From positions 186,001 to 250,000 of the forward strand of contig CABHOY010000019.1 of the NCBI GenBank assembly GCA_902168105.1: a stretch of 64,000 nucleotides of DNA. The letters run 5' to 3'. Shown piece after piece: positions 17,522-27,572 of this stretch (its first letter is position 1; every line of letters begins with the position of its first letter). The translations under genes and the position numbers were made by a program. This stretch comes from an uncultured Flavihumibacter sp. GTDB lineage: Bacteria; Bacteroidota; Bacteroidia; Chitinophagales; Chitinophagaceae. Under the pieces are notes generated by a model. That model made no database searches. It was not told the DNA's origin and worked only from the letters and a program-made list of their open reading frames with translations.

Positions 17522-18769
17522 TTAACTAACTACTACAGCTTCTTCAAAGCGTGACATTATTTTTCCTACTGACAGATGTGTCTCCGCATACATCCGTCCG
17601 TTCCTTGCCATTTCTGAAGCATTGTCCTGCATGGCGCTGATAATGCCGTCGGTAAGCGCCTGTTGATCTTCTGCATTAACCAGTACGCCCATATTATGCT
17701 TGCTTACCAGGTTGTGCAGGCTTGTACCGCTATTGGCCGTGATAAGCGCCAGTCCACCTACCGCCAGGATAGTAGTAAGCTTGGACGGCATTACCAGGTC
17801 ACTTGCATTACCCTTTTGTATCACCAGGTGCACGTCGGCCATATTGAGGAAATGATTGAACTTTTCGAATGGCTGTAGCGGAAAGAATATGACATTATCA
17901 AGGCCTTTCGACTCTGCCTCTGCTTTTAGCTTCTCCTTGTAAGGGCCAGAGCCACAGATCAGGAATTTCAATTGTTTATCACTTTTCAGTGTTTCCGCAG
18001 TATTCAAAATTGCTTCCAATCCCTGCTTCTCTCCTATCGCTCCGGAATACAATACGATCTTGTCATCGATATTAAATCCATACTCTGTTTTCAGCGCAAC
18101 GCGGTTTTCTATGGGATGGAATAAGGACACATCTACCCAGTTTGGAAAGAAGAAGATATCCTTACCCGCTTTCTCCTGGATCTTATTCATCATACCATCT
18201 GAAATGCTGCTCACCATATCCGCATGTTTAAAGATGTAACGCTCCAATCCGAACAGCGCTTTGATGAGCTTCGGAGAGGAGATCATCTTCAGGTCTCGGG
18301 CCGCTTCTATCTGCATATCCTGTATGTGATAGAGGAATTTGGCGCCTTTGAACTTCTTATACAATACGGCGAGTAATCCCAGGTGGAATGGTGGCACCAC
18401 TGCTATCACCACATCAAATTTCTTACGGGGCAGCAATTGCAGTACCTTGAAAAAGGCAGATACCGCAAAAGAAAAGTCCAGCATGATACGTGTCTTACCG
18501 GATGGTTTTGCCGGTACGTACTGCGGGCAGCGATACACTGTGATCTTACCTCCCTGTCCGTTATTCTCAATTACTTCTTTCTTATACCAGTTCTTGTTCT
18601 TGTCGTATGGGGGCTGCACCTTCCATTCCGGATAATAAGGATAACTGGTGATGACGGTGCAATCGTATCCTCCGGCTGCAAGCCATTTGATCATTTCACC
18701 ATTATACTTACCTATCCCGGTTGGTTCCGGTGAAAAATTACCTCCAATCAGTAGTATTCGCTTGGACAT
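17522..18769 (-). CDS. Glycosyltransferase family 4, WcaI-like
   Basis: A 415-residue GT-B enzyme. Its N-terminus, ILLIGGNFSPEPTGIGKYNG, closely follows the colanic acid transferase WcaI. The C-terminal nucleotide-sugar domain includes VLYSGAIGEKQGLEAILNTA. I chose the ATG at 18769; the frame stays open upstream to 18847, but that start would overlap the acetyltransferase gene by 53 bp and add sequence not seen in the family. It sits between the WcaJ-like and WcaF-like genes, a grouping that mirrors colanic acid clusters. The exact sugar transferred cannot be read from sequence. Confidence 0.9.
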   Translation of the reverse strand: MSKRILLIGGNFSPEPTGIGKYNGEMIKWLAAGGYDCTVITSYPYYPEWKVQPPYDKNKNWYKKEVIENNGQGGKITVYRCPQYVPAKPSGKTRIMLDFSFAVSAFFKVLQLLPRKKFDVVIAVVPPFHLGLLAVLYKKFKGAKFLYHIQDMQIEAARDLKMISSPKLIKALFGLERYIFKHADMVSSISDGMMNKIQEKAGKDIFFFPNWVDVSLFHPIENRVALKTEYGFNIDDKIVLYSGAIGEKQGLEAILNTAETLKSDKQLKFLICGSGPYKEKLKAEAESKGLDNVIFFPLQPFEKFNHFLNMADVHLVIQKGNASDLVMPSKLTTILAVGGLALITANSGTSLHNLVSKHNMGVLVNAEDQQALTDGIISAMQDNASEMARNGRMYAETHLSVGKIMSRFEEAVVVS

Positions 18770-18794
18770 ACCGCTATATAGATTTCTGTTTTTA

Positions 18795-19361
18795 CTATTT
18801 CCATCTTTCCGACACGAAGGCCAGTGGATTGCCTTTGAATATTCCATTCTGTGATACTGACGCCGTCACTACAGAACCTGCCGTGATAACGGTATCTGTT
18901 CCGATCGTAACACCTGGTCCAATGAAAACACAGGCGCCGACCCAGCAACCATCCATCAGCACTATTGGGCCATTGCGGTAAGGCATTGCAGGATGCCTGT
19001 AATTGTGATTACCTCCACAGAGAAAGGCACGTTGTGATACACATACATTATTACCGATCACCAACGACTCGAAATTGAGCAGATAAACTTCTTCTCCCAA
19101 CCACACGTCGTCGCCTATTTCGAGTTTCCAGGGGAAATGAATGTTCACCCGTGGTTTGATCACCACGCCATTTCCCACTTTGGCGCCGAACAAACGTAAT
19201 AGTCCTGCCTTAATACCTGAAGGCACAGGAAAGGCCGTCAGGAAGAAGAACATTTTTACGATATACCAGCAAGCCTCCTTTAATTTACCAGCGCCGCGGT
19301 CCAGACCTTCAGAGGCATCGAAGTCTTTTAAACGGACCTGTGACAAATAAAAGTTATCCAT
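18795..19361 (-). CDS. WcaF-like sugar O-acetyltransferase
   Basis: A 188-residue left-handed beta-helix acetyltransferase. Hexapeptide repeats run from about 65 to 175 (KVGNGVVIKPRVNI, DGCWVGACVFIGPGVTIG). The N-terminus and the active-site histidines in GGNHNYRHPAMPY match the WcaF subgroup of colanic acid acetyltransferases. It probably adds an O-acetyl group to a lipid-linked repeat-unit sugar using acetyl-CoA. It lies 5 bp after the VanZ-like gene. Confidence 0.9.
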   Translation of the reverse strand: MDNFYLSQVRLKDFDASEGLDRGAGKLKEACWYIVKMFFFLTAFPVPSGIKAGLLRLFGAKVGNGVVIKPRVNIHFPWKLEIGDDVWLGEEVYLLNFESLVIGNNVCVSQRAFLCGGNHNYRHPAMPYRNGPIVLMDGCWVGACVFIGPGVTIGTDTVITAGSVVTASVSQNGIFKGNPLAFVSERWK

Positions 19362-19366
19362 TACTA

Positions 19367-19828
19367 TCAGGAATTATTATAAACAAATACTACATTCTTC
19401 TTCACCAGAAAACGGTATACACATAGTCCCACATAGGCGCCCAGTGTGTTCAACAGGATGTCATCGGCATCGTACACGCCGATCCTGAAGATCATTTGCA
19501 GCAGCTCTATACAAAGACTGAAAAAGAATGCGGCGATTATTACTCTAAACTTGTTGGCAGGTGTTCCTGACAATGCATCTGTAAGAAAGCCCAAAGGCAT
19601 AAACAGCACGATATTCCCCAGAAGGTTCAACAGAAAGAGAAGCCAGTATCTAATAGAACCAGTTGCTTCAGTAATAAAATCATAAGTACTCTTCAGTGGC
19701 ATCCATCTCGGCTCTCCATAGTGTTCGCCTGCGGTCCTTGTCGGCTCCCAAAAAACGATGTACAACAATGCTGCTAAATACACGATCAGTAAAACCGTAA
19801 CATCGCGTTTCTTTACTCTCAATATCAT
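19367..19828 (-). CDS. VanZ family membrane protein
   Basis: A 153-residue protein with four predicted membrane segments: VTVLLIVYLAALLYIVFW, a central LLFLLNLLGNIVLFMPLGFL, VIIAAFFFSLCIELLQMI and a C-terminal segment. The pattern NLLGNIVLFMPLGF...E-L-Q...R-x-x-D-x-D-D is the VanZ-like signature. VanZ was named for low-level teicoplanin resistance, but the biochemical role of the family is unclear, and members recur in polysaccharide clusters. Its start overlaps the stop of the upstream GT2 gene by 4 bp, so translation is probably coupled. Confidence 0.9.
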   Translation of the reverse strand: MILRVKKRDVTVLLIVYLAALLYIVFWEPTRTAGEHYGEPRWMPLKSTYDFITEATGSIRYWLLFLLNLLGNIVLFMPLGFLTDALSGTPANKFRVIIAAFFFSLCIELLQMIFRIGVYDADDILLNTLGAYVGLCVYRFLVKKNVVFVYNNS

Positions 19829-20691
19829 CCTTGTCTTAACCTGTTATTTCGCTTTAATTCATACATCTTGGCATCTACCAGGAAACGGTACCAGAAGCCC
19901 TGCAGGAAATGCCATACAAGCCCTGCGCCGCCATCCAGGAAACCCAGCCTGATAAAGTACCGGTAGAGGAAGTAAATGAAAGGACGTACGAACAAAGGGA
20001 TCTTGCTATATACTTTTTCCTTGATCCACCGTTTACGGGAAGACTGCTCCCCGCTTAACGATACTTCCACATTATTTGAAGATGTTGTACCCTTCTCTAT
20101 ATCCAACAGATCCTTCACTTCACGTGAGGCATAGTTATTCTGTTTAGCCGTCCACCAGGTAAGATCATTCAGATTATGATCCACCATATCATATTCGAAC
20201 GCCTCCGTTTCTCCTTTATCGAGTACTACGTGTTCATCCATGGCACGCTCTTCCAGTCTGCCCGTGCCTGTACGCCAGATGCGCAGCAGGCGGTGCGGAT
20301 AGAAACCTCCACGTTTCATCCATTTCTCCATGAAGATCACACGGCGTTTGATAATATAACCGCCTGTTTCCGGCTTGGCCAGTGGCAGCTTAGTATTGAT
20401 CTCAGCTATCAGTTCATCCAACAGGTACTCATCACTGTCCATGCGCATGGTCCATGTTGTAGTAATGTTGCAATTGTCCAGCGCCCAGTTGAACTGGTCA
20501 GAGTGGTTGCCTGGCCATGCTCTCTGCACAACCCTGGCGCCCAATGCAGTCGCAATTTCAACAGTACGGTCAGTAGACATACTGTCAACAATGATGATAT
20601 TATCCGTGATACGTTTCAGATTCTGAATGCAACGGGTAATATGTTTTTCCTCGTTATAACTGAGGATGATAACTGTTAAGGAATTAGACAC
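19825..20691 (-). CDS. Glycosyltransferase family 2
   Basis: A 288-residue GT-A enzyme. TVIILSYNEEKHITRCIQNL opens the nucleotide-binding fold, IIIVDSMSTDRTVEIA follows, and the metal-binding DxD is in TMRMDSDEYLLDEL. It resembles the WaaE/KdtX-like GT2 subgroup that acts on LPS core or EPS acceptors. The C-terminal 60 residues are basic and amphipathic and may rest on the inner membrane. It overlaps the VanZ-like gene by 4 bp and starts 6 bp after the next upstream glycosyltransferase gene. The donor sugar is unknown. Confidence 0.92.
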   Translation of the reverse strand: MSNSLTVIILSYNEEKHITRCIQNLKRITDNIIIVDSMSTDRTVEIATALGARVVQRAWPGNHSDQFNWALDNCNITTTWTMRMDSDEYLLDELIAEINTKLPLAKPETGGYIIKRRVIFMEKWMKRGGFYPHRLLRIWRTGTGRLEERAMDEHVVLDKGETEAFEYDMVDHNLNDLTWWTAKQNNYASREVKDLLDIEKGTTSSNNVEVSLSGEQSSRKRWIKEKVYSKIPLFVRPFIYFLYRYFIRLGFLDGGAGLVWHFLQGFWYRFLVDAKMYELKRNNRLRQG

Positions 20692-20697
20692 CCTGAT

Positions 20698-21825
20698 TTA
20701 TTTTGACTTGTACAATTCGATATACTTATTCACGAGACGGCTTCTGTCGAAGTCACGCTGCATCAGTGCCGGAGCTGCTGCCGACATGGCCGGCAACCTG
20801 TCTCTTTCTGCATAGGTTTGCTCCAGTATGACCTTTATATTTTCAGGATCAATACCGGAGATCCAACCCAGTTTATTATCACTGATGTAAGTGCTTAAAC
20901 CTACCATGTTGCTGATCAGCACAGGCGTGCCCATGGCAAGAGATTCTATGACGATGTTGGCAAAATTTTCGTTGTAAGAGGTCAGTACCATCACATCATG
21001 ATCACGCAGCAGTTTAAACTTGGCATCTCCATATACAGGGCCAACCCAGTTAATATGCGCGTCGATGCCATACTCACGTGTCAGCGCTTTCAACTGCTCC
21101 AGGTAATCCTCTTTGTAAGGGCCGGCGATAGTCAGTTCGTAAGGGAATGTAACCATGCTGAGCCCCTTGAACAACAGTTCCAGTCCCTTCTTCGGATCGA
21201 TCCGGCTCAAGAAAACGAACCTGATCTTCTGCTGTACAGTTTTTGGCGTTATCTGTCCACCGGGTACGGTTACAAAGTTGAAGATCTCTGCCACGTCTGA
21301 AGCAGGATAGATCTTCTTTATCTCGTGTACTTCTGCGAGAGAAGTGGCGTGAAATTTCACTTTAGATAACAGCGGATCACCAACCACTTTCTGAATGATC
21401 TTCTTCTGGAAATTATGATTGGTTTCCATTATATAGTCACTCAGCATCCCACGGGGAGAAACTACAGGACGTACTCTTCTTACATAACATACCAACAAGG
21501 TAAAGATGCTTACAAGATTCCACCAGGAGTGGATATGCACGGCATCATACTTTTTGATATTTTTATACAGGTAGCTGATCAATCCGGGAGAAAAATGCGT
21601 ATGGTCTTTTGTCAAACGTTTAAAGTAGAGCGTATCCACGCCATCCACCTGTTGCACAACACCATGCGGCACGTTCAGCTCATCTTTTCCGTTGGCAGTA
21701 GTAGTTACTACCGTCACGTTATGTCCTTCCGCCACCAATTGCTCGCACAGTGCAGAACTTGAATAGATAGGGCCGCCATATACGTAAGCAGGTTTGTAAG
21801 ATGGGATTACATGAAGGATGTTCAT
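20698..21825 (-). CDS. Glycosyltransferase family 4
   Basis: A 375-residue GT-B enzyme. The N-terminal acceptor domain starts MNILHVIPSYKPAYVYGGP. The C-terminal donor domain has RFVFLSRIDPKKGLELLFKG and the E-x7-E type motif in NENFANIVIESLAMGTPVLI. It belongs to the exopolysaccharide assembly set. The sugar and linkage cannot be assigned from sequence. Confidence 0.92.
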   Translation of the reverse strand: MNILHVIPSYKPAYVYGGPIYSSSALCEQLVAEGHNVTVVTTTANGKDELNVPHGVVQQVDGVDTLYFKRLTKDHTHFSPGLISYLYKNIKKYDAVHIHSWWNLVSIFTLLVCYVRRVRPVVSPRGMLSDYIMETNHNFQKKIIQKVVGDPLLSKVKFHATSLAEVHEIKKIYPASDVAEIFNFVTVPGGQITPKTVQQKIRFVFLSRIDPKKGLELLFKGLSMVTFPYELTIAGPYKEDYLEQLKALTREYGIDAHINWVGPVYGDAKFKLLRDHDVMVLTSYNENFANIVIESLAMGTPVLISNMVGLSTYISDNKLGWISGIDPENIKVILEQTYAERDRLPAMSAAAPALMQRDFDRSRLVNKYIELYKSK

Positions 21826-21871
21826 CTGTTACTTTCTTTTAACAATTTGTCTGTTTGTGTTACAATACTTA

Positions 21872-22534
21872 CTAATAGACGAATCCATCTACCCTGTTAA
21901 AGTATTTTGCGGTCTTGTCAATATCACTTACCGCCTTTGCAGGAACGCCTGCATATAATTTCCATTCTTCATAGAACGGTTTATTCAGTAAAGACTTTGC
22001 ACCCAGCACGGAGTAGCTTGGCAAAACTGCGCCGCCAAGAAGCACTACGTTCGTACCTACGAAAGTGTATTCACCGATCACGATAGGTGCGCTGTCCTGA
22101 CGATTCTCATACACATTAATGGAGTGCGTGAGCAATTGAGACTGATACCCTGCTATAGTAGTGAACTTCCCTATGGTGATTGAATTTGTACAGTCTATAT
22201 GATGGTTCTTGGTGATAGCCGCCCATTCTCCCATGATCAGTTCAGCCTTGCGTTCAGGCTGATGACGGAAATGTTTGGAGTTCGTATTGGTGGCAAATCC
22301 TGTCACCCAGTTGCTCCTGCCTATTTTGGCATGTTCACTCATCCGCATCAGGTCAAGGTTCACAGCAACAGTAAAGTGATCAATACGGCTGTTCTTTTCC
22401 ATGACCAGCTTACCGGGAAATACCCACGCTAAGCCGATACGTGCAGTGGGATGAATTTTATATTTAAACCAGCTTTGCAATGCCAGGCGCTTCAAACGCC
22501 AGGGTAGACATACAGTAATCAGTTTAAGGATCAT
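21872..22534 (-). CDS. Hexapeptide-repeat acyltransferase
   Basis: A 220-residue left-handed beta-helix protein. Imperfect hexapeptide repeats span about 30-190 (PTARIGLAWVFPGKL, ITIGKFTTIAGYQSQL, VIGEYTFVGTNVVLLGGAVL), ending with LYAGVPAKAVSDI, a common end of the xenobiotic/serine acetyltransferase-like fold. It is a second candidate O-acetyltransferase of the locus, distinct in sequence from the WcaF-like protein. Its neighbours are glycosyltransferases, with 11 bp to the upstream gene. Confidence 0.87.
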   Translation of the reverse strand: MILKLITVCLPWRLKRLALQSWFKYKIHPTARIGLAWVFPGKLVMEKNSRIDHFTVAVNLDLMRMSEHAKIGRSNWVTGFATNTNSKHFRHQPERKAELIMGEWAAITKNHHIDCTNSITIGKFTTIAGYQSQLLTHSINVYENRQDSAPIVIGEYTFVGTNVVLLGGAVLPSYSVLGAKSLLNKPFYEEWKLYAGVPAKAVSDIDKTAKYFNRVDGFVY

Positions 22535-22545
22535 TTACTGATATA

Positions 22546-23676
22546 TTAGTTCTTTGAATACATGGATAAATACGCCTTAATCATGATCTCAGGAGAGAAA
22601 CGTTTTACATTGACTAAACCCTGGTTAATTATTGCGTCTTTGTTTGTTTTATCTGATAATTTCAGGAACTCGGCTGCGAATGCTTCCGGCTGATGCGGAT
22701 CTGCATGTAAGCCAGCTCCTCCGCTTACTTCCGGCATCGGCTCGATACTGCTGGCGACTACGGCCGCACCACAAGCCTGCGCCTCTATCACCGGCCAACC
22801 AAATCCTTCAGAGAAAGATGGAAAAATAAAAGCGTAACAGTTACTATATAAAGCCCGTAGTGTAGCATGCGGCGGTTTCTTTACTGATACCAGCCTGTCC
22901 TGCAACCCCAGCTTCACTGCATGCGCGTGTAACGATTCTTCTATTTCATTACCTGCGTAACAGATCTTGCCGTCATATTTATCGCCCAGTGCATGCACCA
23001 TATCCAGCAACATCTTCCTGTTCTTACGCTGCAATTTGGAACCTATGTGCAGTATATAAGGCTCATCAGCGCTTAGACCTGTATCTTTCAGTAATGTATC
23101 ACCCTCTGCCTTCGCTACCGGATAGAAATCTCCATTAAAGCCATTGTGAATAACCTTCCAGTTAGATTCGTCCTTACCTTTTCCTGCGGCCAGTTCTTTC
23201 AGCTGGTTCAGGGTAAGGTGAGATACACAGGCGATCTTCTTTGCACTGATCAGATTAGAAAGTATCCACTCCTGCATCACCTTTCCAAAAGAAGAAGCAG
23301 GGCAATAGGCATCTGCATGTCCTCTTGCACCTCTGATAGCCAGAACATCATGGCAGGTGATAATGGTACGTTGTTTTGGCAGATGTTTGAGATAAAAGGC
23401 ATTGGAATGATCGCAGATATGATACTGTGTATCCTTTGCCTTAAATGCATTTTTAAAACGAAGTACTAAAGGAAATAATATCCACTTGTCCAGATACCCG
23501 AACCACTTGCCGATCCCACCAGAAGTAGCACTGAAGAAAGATCCGAAGAAAACGGTTGGCTTCCAGATCTCTGTTGTATGTCCCTCGTTCTGTAAACCGC
23601 TTTCCAGCATGCGGCAAAAACGCTCCATACTTTCCTGCCTGTCCTTCTTATAATTTCCTATTAAAACAATTCGCAT
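22546..23676 (-). CDS. Glycosyltransferase family 4
   Basis: A 376-residue GT-B enzyme. The donor-binding domain shows YILHIGSKLQRKNRKMLLDM and the E-x7-E region FSEGFGWPVIEAQACGAAVV. The N-terminal acceptor domain contains TIITCHDVLAIRG. It is part of the exopolysaccharide locus, between acyltransferase genes. The acceptor and donor are unknown. Confidence 0.92.
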   Translation of the reverse strand: MRIVLIGNYKKDRQESMERFCRMLESGLQNEGHTTEIWKPTVFFGSFFSATSGGIGKWFGYLDKWILFPLVLRFKNAFKAKDTQYHICDHSNAFYLKHLPKQRTIITCHDVLAIRGARGHADAYCPASSFGKVMQEWILSNLISAKKIACVSHLTLNQLKELAAGKGKDESNWKVIHNGFNGDFYPVAKAEGDTLLKDTGLSADEPYILHIGSKLQRKNRKMLLDMVHALGDKYDGKICYAGNEIEESLHAHAVKLGLQDRLVSVKKPPHATLRALYSNCYAFIFPSFSEGFGWPVIEAQACGAAVVASSIEPMPEVSGGAGLHADPHQPEAFAAEFLKLSDKTNKDAIINQGLVNVKRFSPEIMIKAYLSMYSKN

Positions 23677-23698
23677 ATACTGTCTGAATATTTTTATG

Positions 23699-24718
23699 CT
23701 ATACTGTAGCTAACTTCTCCCGCCCGAACACTTTTTTAAAGTCAGGCAGAGAGCCCATAAAAAGCGCGCGCCCTATCGTAAAACTATTCAACAGGTAGTA
23801 ACCTCCCATTGACAGTACCAACGCTATAAAGAGCCGCGCAAAGGGGTTTATGATGTGCAAATGCTCCAGTGCTATGAACTGTATCGGCTGATGCAGGTAC
23901 ATAACAACCATGGACGCTATGCCGAATTCATTGAATGGTTTGCTGATCAGCGGATATTTTGCTATGACCTTTACTAATTCTATCAGGCTTAAAATAATCA
24001 CCAGGCTGGACACCAGCGTAACAAAAGGGATACCATATTCACCGTTCTTCATACCATAAGTATTGGCAGGATAGTAATAAGTGAACGTGATCACCACTGC
24101 CAGCAATACAAAAATTAACCACTTATATTTACCGGGATCGCCCTGTATACCTTTGTACAGATAGCCAATGTAGAAGATCGGTAACGCCGCAAATGCAACA
24201 TCTGCGTTCCATGGTAATCCAAAAGAAGGTAAGAATTTATTAATCGCATAACTGATCACCAAACTTACAAGCATCAACAAACCAATGATCTTTTTACTCA
24301 CTTTGTTTACGAGGAAATTCATCACCTGTTGTACGAGGAAGAAACAGGTTACATACCAGAACACTGCCGCCCATCCTATCAGGTAACGGCCTCCGAGAAA
24401 AGGTCTTACAATACCCTTTGCGATGGTTTCCTTCCCTGTCAGTATCTCGCGCATTTCGTATGGTACGTAGACCAGACAAAGGAAAGCCACATAAGGCACA
24501 AGTAAATGAAATGCTTTTTTTGTCAGATATTCTTTCCAGTCGGCAGAAGGTTTAAACAAAAAACCACCTATGAAAAAGAACAATGGCATATGAAAGAGGA
24601 ACAGGTATCTCACCGTTGTTTCGGGAAATATATGTCCCGCCACTACTGTTAAAATACCGATGCCTTTTAATGTATCTATCCATCCTATCCTGGACGAGGT
24701 ATTCAAAGTATTACTCAT
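23699..24718 (-). CDS. Acyltransferase family 3 (OafA/Fuc4NAc O-acetyltransferase-like) membrane protein
   Basis: A 339-residue integral membrane protein with about 10 hydrophobic segments. The N-terminal IGWIDTLKGIGILTVVAGHI contains the family's Asp and the catalytic His, followed by FHMPLFFFIGGFLF. Such proteins move acetyl groups across the membrane onto polysaccharides. I chose the ATG at 24718; another in-frame ATG at 24733 would add five residues. It is the third acyl-modifying enzyme of the locus. Confidence 0.9.
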   Translation of the reverse strand: MSNTLNTSSRIGWIDTLKGIGILTVVAGHIFPETTVRYLFLFHMPLFFFIGGFLFKPSADWKEYLTKKAFHLLVPYVAFLCLVYVPYEMREILTGKETIAKGIVRPFLGGRYLIGWAAVFWYVTCFFLVQQVMNFLVNKVSKKIIGLLMLVSLVISYAINKFLPSFGLPWNADVAFAALPIFYIGYLYKGIQGDPGKYKWLIFVLLAVVITFTYYYPANTYGMKNGEYGIPFVTLVSSLVIILSLIELVKVIAKYPLISKPFNEFGIASMVVMYLHQPIQFIALEHLHIINPFARLFIALVLSMGGYYLLNSFTIGRALFMGSLPDFKKVFGREKLATV

Positions 24719-24828
24719 GGTGCAAGGTATCATAGAAGCAGGTTAGCCGCCTGCCACTCCCGGGGTTGGCATAGTGTTTCATCAGGAGCCCGGTTTTGTT
24801 ATGGTTTATATGCTGATATGACTGAATG

Positions 24829-26244
24829 TTATCTGACTTCCATGGCATATTCTTCAGACACTTCTTCTTCCTCTTCATCATCGCGAAGTGACGCCATCAT
24901 AAGACCTCCTACCAGGGTCGCAAATCCAAGTGAGGTAGGCTGCGACCATCCCCCCTGTGCTACAAGCATTAATCCATTACTGAGCATCAGCCAGGGAAGT
25001 ACGTCGCCTGTACGTAATTTTCTGAACGAGTCGAATGCCAGACTGATAGCCAGCCCTATACGGATAAATACCAGTCCTAATCCTAAAACAGGCCCAAGTT
25101 CGCCCACTGCACGGCCCCACTCTCCTTCCGTTATCTGGAAAGAGATCCCTCCTGTCATCAGCACCGCACCTACGTTCGTTCCCATGCCTATTCCAAATCC
25201 CCACAATGGCATATTGGACGATGATGATAAGGCGCTCGCCATACCTCCCAGGTAACGGTCGAGCAACACTCCCTCCAATCCTCCTTCATTTTCATTGGCA
25301 CTTTCAAAACGGGCTGTAAACGCATCAATGGCGGGGCCGACCACACTTGTCTGACTGAGAACGGCTACCAGTAGTACCAGGCCGATCACCGCCCCGAACA
25401 TCCTACCCGCTAATTTAGGATTGCTGGAACCTGCATAGAGACAGAATACCAGTGTAATAATGATCTGAAAAAGCAATGCACGGCTGATGGAAAGGGGTAT
25501 GGACATCATCAGTGCACCTGTAGCAGCGATCAATATCCAACGGTTGATCTTTTCAGCGCCCAGCCAGAAATAAAAAATGAATGGCGCCGCAAAACCAAAG
25601 AATAGTGTAGTACCATTCGTAAAGGAAAAAGTTGCAGGAGGACGGAAGAAACCCATCGCGCCACTAAAACCCGCACCTGTTTCACTATCGCCTACACCTT
25701 TGTTCACCCATGCAGTTTGCGGACTATAAAACTGTAATGCGATCAGTACTAACATGGGTATCGCGATCATCACGGTGGCCTTCCCTATCTGCACTACATC
25801 TTTCCGGGTAAAGACGCTTCTTATTACAAACATCATCGGAAAATGTATCAGCAGGATACGCGCACCATATAACGCTACAAACGGGTTACCGTGCCCCAAT
25901 GTGAGTGCGAAAACAAGCCCCAGCACTCCGATGATCGTCATGAGTGTGAGTGAATATGCAGGAATAAGTATCTTTCGTTGTAAACAAACAATGATCAACC
26001 ACAATGCCACAGGATCGCGTACGATCAGCAGCGGCGTAGCCAATCCAGGCAATACCCAGCGACGTAATGCTCCTTCTAACAGCAACAAGAGGAAGTATGC
26101 CCATACTCCCTGTTTCAGCCGCAGCATCAACTTCTGTGAGTTGAACGCTGTGAGCTGCTGATAACGTAACGCTGCTGCTTCAGCGATACGTTCTGCCGAC
26201 GGATGATTACTCTTGGGATATTGATTCATAATTTCCTGAAACAT
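24829..26244 (-). CDS. O-antigen ligase/polymerase-like membrane protein (candidate Wzy)
   Basis: A 471-residue membrane protein with about 11 segments and a large periplasmic loop before the last ones (about 305-385), the layout of Wzy polymerases and WaaL ligases. It is the only such gene in a locus that also holds a flippase, Wza and Wzc, so it is the natural candidate for the repeat-unit polymerase. Wzy proteins are too divergent to identify by motif, so the function is mainly from topology and context. The C-terminus is an acidic cytoplasmic tail (RDDEEEEEVSEEYAMEV). Confidence 0.8.
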   Translation of the reverse strand: MFQEIMNQYPKSNHPSAERIAEAAALRYQQLTAFNSQKLMLRLKQGVWAYFLLLLLEGALRRWVLPGLATPLLIVRDPVALWLIIVCLQRKILIPAYSLTLMTIIGVLGLVFALTLGHGNPFVALYGARILLIHFPMMFVIRSVFTRKDVVQIGKATVMIAIPMLVLIALQFYSPQTAWVNKGVGDSETGAGFSGAMGFFRPPATFSFTNGTTLFFGFAAPFIFYFWLGAEKINRWILIAATGALMMSIPLSISRALLFQIIITLVFCLYAGSSNPKLAGRMFGAVIGLVLLVAVLSQTSVVGPAIDAFTARFESANENEGGLEGVLLDRYLGGMASALSSSSNMPLWGFGIGMGTNVGAVLMTGGISFQITEGEWGRAVGELGPVLGLGLVFIRIGLAISLAFDSFRKLRTGDVLPWLMLSNGLMLVAQGGWSQPTSLGFATLVGGLMMASLRDDEEEEEVSEEYAMEVR

Positions 26245-26341
26245 TTATAACAGATGACCAGTTACTGGCACCGGTAAATAAAACACATATATCTATCAAC
26301 ATAAACCAGTATGGCATTTAAGCGCATCATTAACAAGCAGA

Positions 26342-27571
26342 TCATGCTTGTCTGATCGCTGTCGCCAATTCCTGTCCATAAACCTGCCATGGTCTGCTAC
26401 GGGCTTTCTCCATTGCTGCTAATCCAGCTGCCGGTATATTATCCGGCTGGTTCAGCAATGCTGCGATTGCATTGTATAAAGCGTCCGTCGATCCGGCTTC
26501 TGTCAACCAGCCGTTCTTTCCGTTCGTTATAAGGTCCGGGCCTGCCGTACGATCTGTTGTGATCACCGGCGTACCTTGCGACATCGCTTCTGTGATCACC
26601 AGTCCAAACCCTTCAAACAATGATGGGAACAACAGTACATCGTGTGCTCTCATTGTTTTGAGGATCTCCGCGTGCGGCATGCTGGGTATCCAGCGGTGTT
26701 TAGCAAGTGCAGCATCCAATGCCGGACACTCCGCTGTTACTTTCTTGCCTACTACTGTCAGCGTTACCGCATTGCCCAATCGTTCTACCGCAGCAAAAAG
26801 ATCTGCGATGCCTTTACGCTGTGACAGTCCGCCTACAAACAATAATCTCAGCGGGCGTCCTGCTATCTTCTCATACTCCCTGTTGCTGGTAACGGCGGGG
26901 AACCCATAAGGTATCACATCCACCGGGGCCAGTTTACCGGGGTAATCGTTCAATGTCTTTGCCGTAAAACTGCTGGCCACAAAGATGCGGTTCGCCAGTT
27001 TCAGCTCTTCATCCTTTCTGTCCAGTTTTGCCTGTGAAGCCGTTAGCCCGACCAGTGTATTCTTCCATTCCGGCCAGCGTTCCCTTTCAAGTCCCAGCAG
27101 GTGCCTTGACGTACGCCAATAACCTATCGGCAGGTCGTACAGGCATTTCAGCCCCAGGCGGGACGCTTCACGAAAAGTGAACATAGCGCCGTCTTCGTAA
27201 GCATATACTGCATTTATCTGACGCGCTACTTTCTCCAGGCGGTTCGTAAGACGTCTGTCCATGTTATGATAAACAGCATCTACAGAGAACATACCTTTCT
27301 CATGCCTGATCAGGTTTTTCATTCCTGCTTTTGCAGCCACCAGGCGGCCCAGTTCAAACCAGGGCCAGGTCCTTGTAAAAGGCTGCAGTCGTGCTTCAAA
27401 AGCACGACGCCTGATCTCAGACAAGGGCCCTAATCCGCCGAGGCGGTCCAACGTACTTCCCGGAAAGGAAGCGATCGCTGTATGAAACTCGGACAGGATA
27501 TCAGCATCTGCCAGCCCTGCTACTGCAGCCCTGACATTTGCATTGCCTGTAGGATGAGATATGATGACCAT
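26342..27571 (-). CDS. Glycosyltransferase family 4
   Basis: A 409-residue GT-B enzyme. The donor domain includes RLLFVGGLSQRKGIADLFAA and FEGFGLVITEAMSQGTPVIT. I chose the ATG at 27571 (MVIISHPTGNANVRAAVAGL), a typical GT4 N-terminus, which leaves a 1-bp gap to the preceding gene. The frame is open further upstream but would overlap that gene by 74 bp. The ORF has a long N-terminal domain (about 200 residues) with many aromatic residues. Confidence 0.9.
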   Translation of the reverse strand: MVIISHPTGNANVRAAVAGLADADILSEFHTAIASFPGSTLDRLGGLGPLSEIRRRAFEARLQPFTRTWPWFELGRLVAAKAGMKNLIRHEKGMFSVDAVYHNMDRRLTNRLEKVARQINAVYAYEDGAMFTFREASRLGLKCLYDLPIGYWRTSRHLLGLERERWPEWKNTLVGLTASQAKLDRKDEELKLANRIFVASSFTAKTLNDYPGKLAPVDVIPYGFPAVTSNREYEKIAGRPLRLLFVGGLSQRKGIADLFAAVERLGNAVTLTVVGKKVTAECPALDAALAKHRWIPSMPHAEILKTMRAHDVLLFPSLFEGFGLVITEAMSQGTPVITTDRTAGPDLITNGKNGWLTEAGSTDALYNAIAALLNQPDNIPAAGLAAMEKARSRPWQVYGQELATAIRQA

Positions 27572-27572
27572 C